Below are positions 15,395 through 23,773 of a stretch of DNA of 64,000 nt, piece after piece; positions within the stretch are counted from its first letter, which is position 1, and every line of letters begins with the position of its first letter. A program made the translations under genes and the position numbers. The stretch lies in assembly GCF_042648405.1 (NCBI RefSeq), contig NZ_JBHRXV010000001.1:186001-250000 (forward strand). The letters run 5' to 3'. The notes under the pieces are model-generated. The model had not been told where the DNA came from. It was given only the letters and a program-made list of their open reading frames with translations, and made no database searches. The stretch comes from Sphingoaurantiacus capsulatus (lineage in GTDB: Bacteria > Pseudomonadota > Alphaproteobacteria > Sphingomonadales > Sphingomonadaceae).

Positions 15395-15540
15395 GGCTTT
15401 TCGGTGAACAGCTTCACCTTGTTGGGCAGATCCTTGCCCTTGGTACGGCGCGACGGCACCTGCACCGGATTCTTCTTCTTCCACTCGCCATAGGTCATCG
15501 GGCCGTCGGGCGTGTCGATGATGGTGTCATCGATGCCCAT
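15391..15540 (-). CDS. 49-residue basic protein upstream of rsgA
   Basis: Encodes MGIDDTIIDTPDGPMTYGEW followed by a lysine-rich tail (KKKNPVQVPSRRTKGKDLPN and KVKLFTEKP). The TGA overlaps the rsgA GTG, and its own ATG begins two bases after the stop of the 59-residue gene, so translation of all three should be coupled. The basic, low-complexity tail suggests RNA or ribosome contact, which is inference from content and position. Confidence 0.65.
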   Translation of the reverse strand: MGIDDTIIDTPDGPMTYGEWKKKNPVQVPSRRTKGKDLPNKVKLFTEKP

Positions 15541-15542
15541 GA

Positions 15543-15722
15543 TCAGCGCAGCCGCGCGATCGACAGGCCATCGGCCTTGGCGCGGTCCTTCACCGATTCC
15601 TCGCTGCGGGTCAGCGCCTTGGCGATGGCCTTCAGCGCCATGCCCTTCTTGGCCAGCGTATGCAGCTTGTCGACCTCCGCGCCGGTCCACGGCTGCCGGT
15701 GCCGCTCGAACTTCTCGCCCAT
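15543..15722 (-). CDS. 59-residue SANT/Myb-like helix-turn-helix protein
   Basis: Starts MGEKFERHRQPWTGAEVDKL and continues HTLAKKGMALKAIAKALTRS then EESVKDRAKADGLSIARLR. The PWT..E...L...A..G.....IA..L.R...S...RA pattern is that of short SANT/Myb-like HTH proteins of alphaproteobacteria. First gene of the rsgA operon on this strand. It may bind DNA or RNA; no target can be named. Confidence 0.65.
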   Translation of the reverse strand: MGEKFERHRQPWTGAEVDKLHTLAKKGMALKAIAKALTRSEESVKDRAKADGLSIARLR

Positions 15723-15870
15723 CGCTTCGGTCCTTGTGGTTGCCGGCCCCAGCCCTAGCGCAGGATGCCCCGCCGCGCGACCCTTGCGATGTCGGCGCGC
15801 TTTACAAATGCGCTACCGCCCACCGCCGCCGCAACATCAAACCGGTGCCGGAACAAGCGGTTGGCGGATC

Positions 15871-15885
15871 GGGCACGGCTTGTGC
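15871..15885 (+). promoter_or_regulatory. Sigma-54-type promoter of the first PEP-CTERM gene
   Basis: GGGCACGGCTTGTGC keeps GG at 15872-15873 and GC at 15884-15885, 10 nt apart, 39 nt before the TTG start at 15924. RpoN promoters controlled by PrsR are known for PEP-CTERM genes in other Proteobacteria. The 14-nt palindrome seen at the other two PEP-CTERM genes is absent here. Confidence 0.5.
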
Positions 15886-15923
15886 TTGCACCCTGGGAAA
15901 CCGCATTCCCGGGGGGAAGTGCC

Positions 15924-16481
15924 TTGAAGAAGCTGCTCGTCGCCGTCCTGCTTGCCGCCAGCGCCGTTCCGGCCGCGGCGGCGCCGTTTATGTTCACGCG
16001 GACGTTCGCCAGTTCGACGTCGCTGCCGAGCTATGAGACGGCGGGGCCGCTGACCATCAGCGGCACGTTCGACGGCGACGCCAACGGCAACCTCATCACC
16101 AACATCTCGAACGTTACGCTGTCGATCGGCGGCGTCGCGGTCGCCGCGCCGATCTATACCGCGCACCTGAATGAGGACAACTCCGCCTGGATAAGCGGCG
16201 GCGCGACCCTGTCGTTCGACGGCACCGCCAACAACGCGCTGTTCATCGACGTCGATTTCCCGAACAACCTCAACTACGGTGCCTTCTTCTATTCGATTAA
16301 CGCGGTGAACATGGACTACACGCTCAACCCCTTCTCCATTGCCAGCGAGCAGCTTGAGAACGGCGCCAGCAGCCTGCAGATCACCGCGATGAACGCCGAG
16401 GTGCCGGAGCCGGCGATGCTCGGCCTGTTCGGGCTTAGTGCGATCGGGCTGGGCCTTGGGCGGCGGCGCCGCCGCGCCTGA
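15924..16481 (+). CDS. PEP-CTERM sorting-signal protein, 185 residues
   Basis: Begins at TTG 15924 behind GGGGGGAAG: MKKLLVAVLLAASAVPAAAA is a signal peptide. The C-terminus VPEPAMLGLFGLSAIGLGLG then five Arg is the PEP-CTERM tripartite signal (PEP motif, membrane helix, basic tail) recognised by exosortase. The mature part is Asn/Ser/Thr-rich and beta-type (TISGTFDGDANGNLITNISNVTLSIGG). Such proteins are exported and held in or released from the envelope, often with exopolysaccharide. No exosortase gene lies in this window. Confidence 0.88.
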   Translation: MKKLLVAVLLAASAVPAAAAPFMFTRTFASSTSLPSYETAGPLTISGTFDGDANGNLITNISNVTLSIGGVAVAAPIYTAHLNEDNSAWISGGATLSFDGTANNALFIDVDFPNNLNYGAFFYSINAVNMDYTLNPFSIASEQLENGASSLQITAMNAEVPEPAMLGLFGLSAIGLGLGRRRRRA

Positions 16482-16547
16482 CGCCGGCGCGCAGCTCGAC
16501 GTAGCCATTTGACATCGGCTTCACGGCCGGCGCGCCAGTGTCGGCAG

Positions 16548-18353
16548 ATGTCGATGATATCCCCCTTCCCGATACGGCGGCTCGCGGCGGCGATTGCGCT
16601 GCTGCTGCTCGCCGCCCCGGCGACCGCCGCTTCGCTTCGCGCCGATCTGGCGGCGAATATCGAGCGGCAGGGGCTGGTCGGCGCGGCGTGGTCGACGCTT
16701 ACGCCCGACGGATCGATCGCCGCCGACGCCGCCGGCCTGCGCGACGCGACGACCCGCGCCCCGATGCGCGCCGACGACCGGGTACAGGTCGGCTCGATCG
16801 CCAAGACGCTGCTGGCGACGGGCATCCTGCGGCTGATGAGCGAGGGGCGGCTGCGGCTCGACACGCCGGTGGCGGACCTGCTGCCCGATGTGGCGATCGA
16901 CAATCGCTGGGCGGCGACGGAGCCGGTGCGGCTGCGCCACCTGCTCGACCATAGCGCGGGGCTCGACGACGCGCGGCTGTGGCAGGTGTTCAGCCTGAAG
17001 GCCACGCCCGACACGCCGCTGCGCATCGCGCTGCCGGCGAAGCTGACGGTGCGGCGCCGGCCGGGCACCACCTTCTCCTATTCCAACACCGGCTACACCT
17101 TGCTCGGGATGGTGATCGAGCAGGTGACGGGGGAGCGATACGAGCGCTGGCTCGACCGCCGCCTGCTCGCGCCGCTCGGCATGGCGGACAGCCGCTTCGC
17201 CTTCACCACGCAGGCCCGCGATCCGCGGCTGGCGATGGGCCATTTCGAGGCGGCGGCGCCGCACCCGGCGGTGGCGATCTACGCTCGCCCGGCCGCGCAG
17301 CTCACCACCACCGCGCCCGACATGATGCGGTTCGCGCGCTTCCTGATGAGCAACGGCCGCCTCGCGGGCCGGCCGTTCATCGACCCGGCATTGATGCGGG
17401 CGCGCGGGCGGCCGCAGGGCACCGACGCCGCGCGCGCCGGCCTCCGCATGGGCTATGCGCTCGGCCTCGCCCGGCAGGAGCGCGGCGGCGCGGTCGGGCT
17501 GTGCCACGGCGGCGACACCGTCGGCTTCCGGGCGATGCTCTGCGTCTATCCTGACCAGCGGGCGGCCTTCTTCCGCGCGGTCAACGCCGATGTCGAAGGT
17601 GCCGACTATCGGTCGATCGACGCATCGTTGGTGCGGGCGCTCGGCCTGCCGGCCACGGCACCGGCCGCCGCCGCGCCGATGCCGGCCGGCGTCGCGGCGT
17701 GGGCGGGGATCTACGTTCCCTCGCCGGCGCGATTCGAGAGCTTCGCCTGGCTCGACGAGACGCTGGGCTTCCTGACGCTGTCGCGGCGCGGCGACCGGCT
17801 GGAGCTGAAGCCGTTCATGGGAGCCGCACGGAGGCTGGTGCCGGTCGGCAGCCACCTATTCCGAGCCGAGGACCGGGTGGCGGCGTCGCATGTGCTGCTC
17901 GTCGACCGCGACGGACAGCGGGTGATTGCCAGCGACGTGCAGAGCTTCCGCCGGGTCGCGCTCTGGCGGATCGGCCTGCGCTGGCTGAGCCTCGCGGCGG
18001 GTGTCGCCGGCATCGCCTGGATCCTCGTCGCCGGAGCGGTGCGCGTCGCGCGGCGCCGGCTGCCGCTATCCGACCCGCTGTTCCTGCCCTTCCTCGCCGT
18101 GCTGGCGCTCGCCCTGCCCGTGCCGCTGTTCCTCACGCAATCGTTCATCGCGATGGGCGACCTCACGCCCGCCAGCGCGACGCTCGCCGCGGTTACCGGG
18201 CTGCTGCCGCTGGCGATGGTCGCCGGGCTGGCACAGCGCTGGCGGCGCGGCGCCGGCGGACAGTGGCTCGACACGGCGGCGATGGCCGGCGTGCTGCAAT
18301 GGGCGATCGGCCTGATGGCGTGGGGGCTGCTGCCGCTCAGGCTGTGGGGCTGA
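16548..18353 (+). CDS. Serine hydrolase (beta-lactamase fold) with C-terminal membrane domain
   Basis: 601 residues from ATG 16548; a start at 16554 is equally possible. Signal peptide (RRLAAAIALLLLAAPATAAS), then a class C PBP-like domain: VGSIAKTLLATGIL holds the SxxK serine, FSYSNTGYTLLGMVIEQVTG the YxN motif, and GLCHGGDTVGFRAML the HxG motif. A linker domain follows, and the last 170 residues carry about four membrane helices (LSLAAGVAGIAWILVAGAV, FLPFLAVLALALPVPLFL and two more). The enzyme domain should be periplasmic and tethered. Substrate (peptide, D-amino ester or lipid ester) unknown. Overlaps the convergent GGDEF gene by 17 nt. Confidence 0.85.
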   Translation: MSMISPFPIRRLAAAIALLLLAAPATAASLRADLAANIERQGLVGAAWSTLTPDGSIAADAAGLRDATTRAPMRADDRVQVGSIAKTLLATGILRLMSEGRLRLDTPVADLLPDVAIDNRWAATEPVRLRHLLDHSAGLDDARLWQVFSLKATPDTPLRIALPAKLTVRRRPGTTFSYSNTGYTLLGMVIEQVTGERYERWLDRRLLAPLGMADSRFAFTTQARDPRLAMGHFEAAAPHPAVAIYARPAAQLTTTAPDMMRFARFLMSNGRLAGRPFIDPALMRARGRPQGTDAARAGLRMGYALGLARQERGGAVGLCHGGDTVGFRAMLCVYPDQRAAFFRAVNADVEGADYRSIDASLVRALGLPATAPAAAAPMPAGVAAWAGIYVPSPARFESFAWLDETLGFLTLSRRGDRLELKPFMGAARRLVPVGSHLFRAEDRVAASHVLLVDRDGQRVIASDVQSFRRVALWRIGLRWLSLAAGVAGIAWILVAGAVRVARRRLPLSDPLFLPFLAVLALALPVPLFLTQSFIAMGDLTPASATLAAVTGLLPLAMVAGLAQRWRRGAGGQWLDTAAMAGVLQWAIGLMAWGLLPLRLWG

Positions 18354-19425
18354 TCGCCGCCGGCCCCGCCAGCGCCACCCGGTTGCGGCCGCCCTTCTTC
18401 GCTTCGTACATCGCGGCGTCGGCGGCGTGGAGCAGCGCGTCGATAGTGTCGAAGGAGCTGTCGTAGGCGGCAAGGCCGATCGACACGGTGCCGCCGAGCG
18501 TGGTGCCGCCCGCCTCGACCCGCGTCGCCGCCACCGCCGCGCGCATCCGCTCGGCGATGACCGCGGCTTCCGCCAGATCGGCACCGGGGAGCAGCACGGC
18601 GAATTCCTCGCCGCCGATCCGCGCCACCTCATCCCGCTTGCGTACCGCGCCCTTCAAGGTGTCGGCGAGCGCGACCAGCATCGCGTCGCCCACCGCATGG
18701 CCGTGACGGTCGTTGATCGCCTTGAAATGATCGACGTCGATGAAGGCGACGCTGAACCGGCTGTCGGGCCGCAGGCCGTCGACATGCGCCTGCATCGATT
18801 CCCGGAAGGCGCGGAGATTCAGCAGGTGGGTAAGGTGATCCTTCTTCGCCGCCGCCTCGAGCGCTTCGTTCTGCCGGGCGATGGTGTCGAGCGTGCGCGT
18901 CATCTGCCGGCTGAACGCCTCGAAGAAGGCGCCGGTGACGCCGAGCGTGAACACGAAGGTGCTGACCGCCAGCGGCGACACCGGGATCAGCCCCATCAAC
19001 CGCGCCGTCACGAACACCGCGATCGCGGCGAGGATGGTGAACCAGGCGCCGACATTGCCGACGATCAGGAAAACCGCGCCGATCAGCGGGAAGTACAGCA
19101 GCATGCGCAGCTGATCCTCGACGACGAGGAACTGCGCCGCGCTGACATAGACAAACGCCGCGGTGAAATAGGCCACCGCGCCGACCCCGAACGAGCGCGG
19201 CCAGCGCCAGAGCATCGCCAGCACCCCGGCGCTGAGGATGAGGAACAGCAGATTGTTGCGCGTCTGCGCCGCCCCCAGCGGCGCGATCCCAAGCATCGCC
19301 GGAACCTGCATCACCGCGCCCCAGGCGAGGCCGAAGCTGATGATCGTCATCAGGAAGCGGCGGCGGAGGGCGATGGCTTCGGAGGCGACATAGGCCTTGC
19401 CGATCAGGGTTCGGTCGGATCGCAA
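18337..19425 (-). CDS. Membrane diguanylate cyclase (GGDEF)
   Basis: 362 residues from a TTG at 19425 with GGGGG 4 nt before it. Five to six membrane segments in the first 180 residues, then a short coiled coil (MTRTLDTIARQNEALEAAAKK) and a GGDEF domain: DHLTHLLNLRAF, FIDVDHFKAINDRHGHAVGDAML and the active loop RIGGEEFAVLL (GGEEF, active type). It makes cyclic di-GMP from two GTP, which favours attachment and exopolysaccharide. No RxxD inhibitory site is evident upstream of GGEEF. A second GGDEF protein is at 59299. Confidence 0.92.
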   Translation of the reverse strand: MRSDRTLIGKAYVASEAIALRRRFLMTIISFGLAWGAVMQVPAMLGIAPLGAAQTRNNLLFLILSAGVLAMLWRWPRSFGVGAVAYFTAAFVYVSAAQFLVVEDQLRMLLYFPLIGAVFLIVGNVGAWFTILAAIAVFVTARLMGLIPVSPLAVSTFVFTLGVTGAFFEAFSRQMTRTLDTIARQNEALEAAAKKDHLTHLLNLRAFRESMQAHVDGLRPDSRFSVAFIDVDHFKAINDRHGHAVGDAMLVALADTLKGAVRKRDEVARIGGEEFAVLLPGADLAEAAVIAERMRAAVAATRVEAGGTTLGGTVSIGLAAYDSSFDTIDALLHAADAAMYEAKKGGRNRVALAGPAAISPTA

Positions 19426-19618
19426 ACTGCCCCCTTTGCCGCGCTGCTACTTATATAGGTTTATCAAGCCGGGACGGCTGTGTCGGGGGCGGGGCGGGAA
19501 TGCAAGGGGGCAATAGTCGCCGGGCGTCTGTGATCGGCCGGAAGGATGGCAAGAGCAGACGCCGCGCCGCGTTGACTCGGCACCCGCGTCCACGCCTCAA
19601 GGACCGTCGTGCGGCCTT
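19426..19618. other. Short intergenic region, nothing recognised
   Basis: About 190 nt between the GGDEF gene and the three-gene operon on the same strand. It must hold the GGDEF promoter; no clear box was recognised. Confidence 0.4.
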
Positions 19619-20242
19619 TCATGCCGCTGGCGCGTCGTCCGCAGCCGGATGGCCCTCCGCACAGTCGGCCCAGTAGTAGGCGAGCACCAGCGGCTCCTGC
19701 GCGGCGTCCTCGAAGCTGCCGAGCAGCGCGCTCGCGCCAGCGAGATCGGGCTCCCACGGCTCGACATTTCCCAGCGTCCGGCCCACGCCTTCGTACCATG
19801 GATCGACATGGCTGATCGCGCGCACCAGGCAGCTGAGCATGCGGTACGGCGTGGGCTCGAAGCCGCCTGCGGTGCGCGCATTGCTGAGGCGCGCGCGGGC
19901 GTCGGCGAGCTGGGCGTGGAAATAGCCGATGCGATCGAGCGTGCCGCCCGGAAGCACCGCAAGCGCCGCACCCATGGCGGGATAGAGCAGCGGCGGCGAC
20001 AGCCGCCACAGGTTGAAAAAGGCAAGGTCGAATCCTTCGCCCGCCCGGTGCCGCCGCTCGATCTCTGCGGCCATCTCGACGGCCTGCCGACGAAGCGACA
20101 CAAGCTCCTGGAACAGCACCCGTTCGACGCGATGCCGCCGCGCGCGACCCCGCCAGTGGTAGCCGACGACGAAGATGACGGCCGCGAGCGCGACGACGTG
20201 GATCAGCGCGATCAGCGATGGGGCCCAGGCCAAGGTCTGCAC
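19619..20242 (-). CDS. Unknown membrane-anchored protein, third gene of operon
   Basis: About 207 residues if read from the GTG at 20242, which follows the previous stop (20248) and an AGGGAG site; a TTG at 20233 has better ribosome spacing. One membrane helix near the start (SLIALIHVVALAAVIFVVGYHW) and a basic stretch RGRARRHRVERVL place the remaining helical domain (LVSLRRQAVEMAAEIERRHRAGEGFDLAFFNLWRLSPPLL) in the cytoplasm. Not recognised. Likely works with the two secreted proteins encoded upstream in the same operon. Confidence 0.6.
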   Translation of the reverse strand: MQTLAWAPSLIALIHVVALAAVIFVVGYHWRGRARRHRVERVLFQELVSLRRQAVEMAAEIERRHRAGEGFDLAFFNLWRLSPPLLYPAMGAALAVLPGGTLDRIGYFHAQLADARARLSNARTAGGFEPTPYRMLSCLVRAISHVDPWYEGVGRTLGNVEPWEPDLAGASALLGSFEDAAQEPLVLAYYWADCAEGHPAADDAPAA

Positions 20243-20247
20243 GCTCC

Positions 20248-20874
20248 CTATTGCGAGCTGACCGTCGACGGGCAGCTTCGGACTTCCTCGCTTGCCGGCG
20301 CCGAACAGACAAAGCTGCTCTTCGTACCCGACGACAGCGTCTGCTTGCCGAGGCTGATGTTGATCGGCTTCCGCTCCGCACAGGTGATCGGGCCGCAGGA
20401 CCAGCCCGGCCGACTGCACGACGCCGCCCACTTCGCCTCCGCGCGCTGCCGCGCTTCCGCCTGGCTGACGCTTGAATCACCATCGACGTAACGGACCTGG
20501 CGGGTAACCGGGCAGGCCTTCTTCGGCTTCGGGCGCACCGCATCCGCCGCGTCGCGCATCTTCACCAGTCGCTCGGCCTCCGCGCGGCGATGGGGACCCA
20601 TCCGGTCGACCAATGCGTCAACCTTTCGGTCGAATTCGGCCTGACGCGCCACCCGCGCGCGGCGATCGGCCTCGTCGCGCTCCCGTTGCTTGCGATCACG
20701 CTCTTCAGCGTCGCGGCGCTGTGCGGGCGTCGGGTTGTCGATGCAGTAGCCGCCCGCGTCGTAGACGCCGCCGCACCCGCCGCTGATCGTGACCTCGGTG
20801 ACGCCTTGTGCCAACCCGGCACCCGCAACCGAGCCGGCGACGGCGAGCAGCGCGAGGAGAGCGGCCCGTCGCAT
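20248..20874 (-). CDS. Secreted coiled-coil protein of unknown function
   Basis: 208 residues. Signal peptide MRRAALLALLAVAGSVAGAG, then a Cys-bearing segment (SGGCGGVYDAGGYCIDNPTP), a highly charged stretch of about 55 residues (AQRRDAEERDRKQRERDEAD and onward) expected to form a coiled coil, and a C-terminal part with several Cys (KACPVTRQ, WAASCSRPGWSCGPITCAER, SSFVCSAP). The even set of Cys suggests disulfides in the periplasm. Middle gene of a three-gene operon, 4 nt after the previous stop. Confidence 0.65.
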   Translation of the reverse strand: MRRAALLALLAVAGSVAGAGLAQGVTEVTISGGCGGVYDAGGYCIDNPTPAQRRDAEERDRKQRERDEADRRARVARQAEFDRKVDALVDRMGPHRRAEAERLVKMRDAADAVRPKPKKACPVTRQVRYVDGDSSVSQAEARQRAEAKWAASCSRPGWSCGPITCAERKPINISLGKQTLSSGTKSSFVCSAPASEEVRSCPSTVSSQ

Positions 20875-20878
20875 CGCC

Positions 20879-21463
20879 CTAAAAGCCCGTGGCGGCGGCG
20901 GGGTCGCACTCCTGGCGCAGGAACTCCATCGCATAGGCAACGCGCTTCGCGAGATCGGGCGACGCCAGCCGGAACTGCACGCCCGGCTGGCTCGGCGAGA
21001 CGTCGACATAGCTCCCGTTGGCGGTCACCTTGGCGACCTTGCGCCAATCGAGCGTGACGCTGTCGATACCCCGCGGCCCGATCTTCCACCCATCGGCATA
21101 GTCGGGATTGGCATAGTCGGTGAACTTCAGGATCGTCGCGCACGCGCCATTCGCCGCCGTCGAAACGAGCGGGTGCGCCCGCGCCGTGACATTGGCGTAT
21201 CGCTCCTCGTTCCAGCAACGGTTGCGGACACCTTTGCTGCCCCAGATGTCGTAAGTATATTCCTCCTGCCGGCATTGCTCGACCGTGCGGACGCCATAGG
21301 TCACGCTCATGCCAAGGCCGATGTCGATCGCCACGCTGCTCGTGCCCTGCTCCACGGTCAGCATCAGGAAACGGTGGGCGCCCTCCACCGTCTGCTCGAC
21401 CTGCGCACCTGCCGGCTGCGACAGCATCGCGGCCGCCAGCAGGACTGCATGAACGATTTTCAT
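20879..21463 (-). CDS. Secreted protein of unknown function, first gene of operon
   Basis: 194 residues; MKIVHAVLLAAAMLSQPAGAQ is a signal peptide. The mature part (VEGAHRFLMLTVEQGTSSVAIDIG, CATILKFTDYANPDYADGWKIGPRGIDSVTLDWRKV, RLASPDLAKRVAYAMEFLRQECD) looks like a compact beta domain with a closing helix. No family was recognised. It leads the operon, with a 12-nt palindrome about 45 nt upstream. Confidence 0.65.
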   Translation of the reverse strand: MKIVHAVLLAAAMLSQPAGAQVEQTVEGAHRFLMLTVEQGTSSVAIDIGLGMSVTYGVRTVEQCRQEEYTYDIWGSKGVRNRCWNEERYANVTARAHPLVSTAANGACATILKFTDYANPDYADGWKIGPRGIDSVTLDWRKVAKVTANGSYVDVSPSQPGVQFRLASPDLAKRVAYAMEFLRQECDPAAATGF

Positions 21464-21503
21464 CTGTGTTTTCCCGTAAGTCCAGAATGCCTAGGTACCA
21501 GAA

Positions 21504-21515
21504 AAGACTAGTCTT
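21504..21515. promoter_or_regulatory. 12-nt perfect palindrome between operon and hppD
   Basis: AAGACTAGTCTT at 21504-21515, in the gap between the divergent secreted-protein operon and hppD. Possible operator for the leftward operon. Confidence 0.35.
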
Positions 21516-21606
21516 ATGGCGTCAACGCAGAATGTGCGCCACCCATTTGGGGGATGCCGATGCGGGCAGCGGGACGACTCGATTTGACTCCCCACCCTCC
21601 CCAATA

Positions 21607-21624
21607 TAGTATCATCTGATACTA
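21607..21624. promoter_or_regulatory. Perfect palindromic operator before hppD
   Basis: TAGTATCATCTGATACTA: 8-bp arms with a 2-nt centre, 24 nt before the hppD ATG and overlapping a TATAGT-like -10. Such symmetry fits a MarR- or GntR-type repressor of tyrosine breakdown. The regulator gene is not next to it. Confidence 0.65.
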
Positions 21625-21648
21625 AAATCACACCTTGGAGGGTTCCCC

Positions 21649-22743
21649 ATGGCCGATCTGTTCGAAAATCCGCTGGGGCTCGACGGTTTCGATTTCGTCG
21701 AGTTCTGCGCGCCCGAGAAGGGCATGCTGGAGCCGGTGTTCGAGCGGATGGGCTTCACGCGCATCGCGCGCCACCGGTCGAAGGACGTCGAGCTGTGGCG
21801 GCAGGGGGACATCAACCTCGTCGCCAACTACGAGCCGAAGTCGCCGGCGGCCTATTTCGCCGCCGAGCATGGGCCCTCGGCCTGCGGCATGGGCTTTCGC
21901 GTCAAGAACGCCAAGGTCGCGTATGACGAGGCGCTGAAGCGCGGCGCGGAGCCGGTCGAGACCAAGACCGGGCCGATGGAGCTTCGCCTGCCCGCCATCC
22001 GCGGCATCGGCGGCGCGATCATCTATCTCGTCGACCGCTATGGCCCCGGCCTGTCGATCTGGGACATCGATTTCGACTATCTTGAGGGGGTCGACCGTCA
22101 GCCGGTCGGCGCCGGTTTCAAGATCATCGATCACCTGACGCACAACGTCTACGGCGGCCGCATGGCGCATTGGGGCGCCTTCTACGAGCGCATCTTCAAC
22201 TTCCGCGAGATCCGCTATTTCGACATCAAGGGCGAATATACCGGCCTCACCAGCCGCGCGATGACCGCGCCCGACGGCAAGATCCGCATCCCCCTCAATG
22301 AAGAGGGCAAGGCCGGCGGCGGCCAGATCGAGGAATATCTGCGTGCCTATAACGGCGAGGGCATCCAGCACATCGCCTTCGCCAGCGAGAATTTGCTTGA
22401 GAGCTGGGACCAGCTGAAGGCGACCGGCACGCCGTTCATGAGCGCGCCGCCCGCCACCTATTACGAGATGCTCGAGGAGCGGCTGCCCGGCCACGGCGAG
22501 CCGGTCGAGGAGCTGCAGAACCGCGGCATCCTGCTCGATGGCTCGACCGAGAAGGGCGACCCGCGCCTGCTGCTGCAGATCTTTTCGCAGACGCAGATCG
22601 GCCCGGTGTTCTTCGAGTTCATCCAGCGCAAGAAGGACGAAGGCTTCGGCGAAGGCAATTTCACCGCGCTGTTCAAATCGATGGAGCGCGACCAGATGCG
22701 CCGCGGCGCGCTGGAGAACGGCGAGGCGGAGGCGGCGGAATGA
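21649..22743 (+). CDS. hppD: 4-hydroxyphenylpyruvate dioxygenase
   Basis: 364 residues, full length. Converts 4-hydroxyphenylpyruvate to homogentisate with O2 and Fe(II), the second step of tyrosine breakdown. The two VOC-like halves are clear, and the Fe ligands are visible: His in KIIDHLTHNVY, His in GIQHIAFAS and Glu in PVFFEFIQRK. The C-terminal helix GFGEGNFTALFKSMERDQ that gates the site is intact. GGAGGG precedes ATG 21649. Coupled by a 4-nt overlap to the next VOC gene. Confidence 0.96.
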   Translation: MADLFENPLGLDGFDFVEFCAPEKGMLEPVFERMGFTRIARHRSKDVELWRQGDINLVANYEPKSPAAYFAAEHGPSACGMGFRVKNAKVAYDEALKRGAEPVETKTGPMELRLPAIRGIGGAIIYLVDRYGPGLSIWDIDFDYLEGVDRQPVGAGFKIIDHLTHNVYGGRMAHWGAFYERIFNFREIRYFDIKGEYTGLTSRAMTAPDGKIRIPLNEEGKAGGGQIEEYLRAYNGEGIQHIAFASENLLESWDQLKATGTPFMSAPPATYYEMLEERLPGHGEPVEELQNRGILLDGSTEKGDPRLLLQIFSQTQIGPVFFEFIQRKKDEGFGEGNFTALFKSMERDQMRRGALENGEAEAAE

Positions 22744-23288
22744 GCGCCGCGATAAAGCTCGGCGGCATCCACCATGTCGCCTACCGCTGCCGCGACGCCA
22801 AGGAGACGGCGGACTGGTACCACCGCGTGCTCGGCATGGAGTTCACCACCGCGTTCGCCGAGGATCATGTGCCGTCGACGGGCGCATACGACCCCTACAT
22901 GCACATCTTCCTCGACGCGGGCGGCGGTAACGTCATCGCCTTCTTCGAGCTGCCCAACCAGCCCGAGATGGGCCGCGACCCGAACACCCCGGCGTGGGTT
23001 CAGCACATCGCGTTCAACGTGCCCGACCTCGACGCGCTGCTGGCGGCGAAGGCGCATATCGAGGGCGAGGGCATCGAGGTGCTGGGGCCGACCTATCATG
23101 GCATCTTCAAGAGCATCTATTTCTTCGACCCCAACGGCCACCGGCTGGAGCTCGCGTGCAACATCGGCACGGATGAGCAGCACGCAGAGCTGAAGCGGGT
23201 CGCGCCGCTGATGCTCGACGAGTGGAGCCAGACCAAGCGCGCGCCGAAGCACGCGGAATGGCTGCACAAGGAGCCGGTGGAGGGCTGA
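22740..23288 (+). CDS. VOC-family dioxygenase-like protein coupled to hppD
   Basis: 182 residues. Two betaalphabeta modules: GGIHHVAYRCRDAKETADWYHRVLGMEF and AWVQHIAFNVPDLDALLAAKAHIEGEGIEVLGP, ending IYFFDPNGHRLELACN. Metal ligands typical of VOC enzymes (H in HHVAY, H in VQHIAF, E in HRLELA) are present. Overlaps hppD by ATGA, so translation is coupled. It likely acts on an aromatic or ring-cleaved intermediate of tyrosine breakdown; the exact reaction is not known to me. Maleylacetoacetate or homogentisate genes are not in view. Confidence 0.85.
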   Translation: MSAAIKLGGIHHVAYRCRDAKETADWYHRVLGMEFTTAFAEDHVPSTGAYDPYMHIFLDAGGGNVIAFFELPNQPEMGRDPNTPAWVQHIAFNVPDLDALLAAKAHIEGEGIEVLGPTYHGIFKSIYFFDPNGHRLELACNIGTDEQHAELKRVAPLMLDEWSQTKRAPKHAEWLHKEPVEG

Positions 23289-23332
23289 ACGCCCTTCGCC
23301 CGCTCTGACCGCACCCCATCCTCCTGACGTCC

Positions 23333-23402
23333 GTCATCCCGGCGAAGGCCGGGATCCATTCGACGATGGGTATGGATCCCGGCCTTCGCCGGGATGACGG
23401 TT
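23333..23402. repeat. Inverted pair of palindromic repeats (CCCGGC/GCCGGG arms)
   Basis: GTCATCCCGGCGAAGGCCGG and inverted ATCCCGGCCTTCGCCGGGAT, almost the same as the pair at 6479, directly after the VOC gene. Confidence 0.85.
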
Positions 23403-23419
23403 ATAAGGTCTAACGAAGG

Positions 23420-23612
23420 CGCCCCTTCCCCTCTCCCGCCTCCCCCTCGCCCGCTTGCGGGAGAGGGCGCGGCCCGCTCGCGTAGCGAGTGGGAGGGTGA
23501 GGGTGTGGGTTCGGGCGGTGCGTGGCCTGCGGGGCGGTGCCCGGCCCGGCAGACAACCTCACTCTCCCAGCTTCGCTGGGCCCCTCCCTCTCCCGCAAGC
23601 GGGCGAGGGGTC
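23420..23612. repeat. Longer palindromic repeat with CTCTCCCGC arms
   Basis: CTCGCCCGCTTGCGGGAGAG near 23447 and CTCTCCCGCAAGCGGGCGAG near 23589 form the arms; CGCTCGCGTAGCGAGTGGGA and CCCAGCTTCGCTGGGCCCCT form inner hairpins. Part of the same broad class as the 120-bp repeats at 25384 and 26543. The 480-nt gap before 23774 holds no supported gene. Confidence 0.7.
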
Positions 23613-23773
23613 CACGTCGCGACCGATCGATCATTCGTCGGGCGCTCTGACGCGTTCATCGGCCGACGAAGCGGTTGATAGACCGAAGCGTATCATTCGT
23701 CGCAGCGCCCGTGCCGCGTCCTCCCCCACCCCCTAGGCGGGCCACTCACACGCCAGCCTCAGGGAAATCCAAC

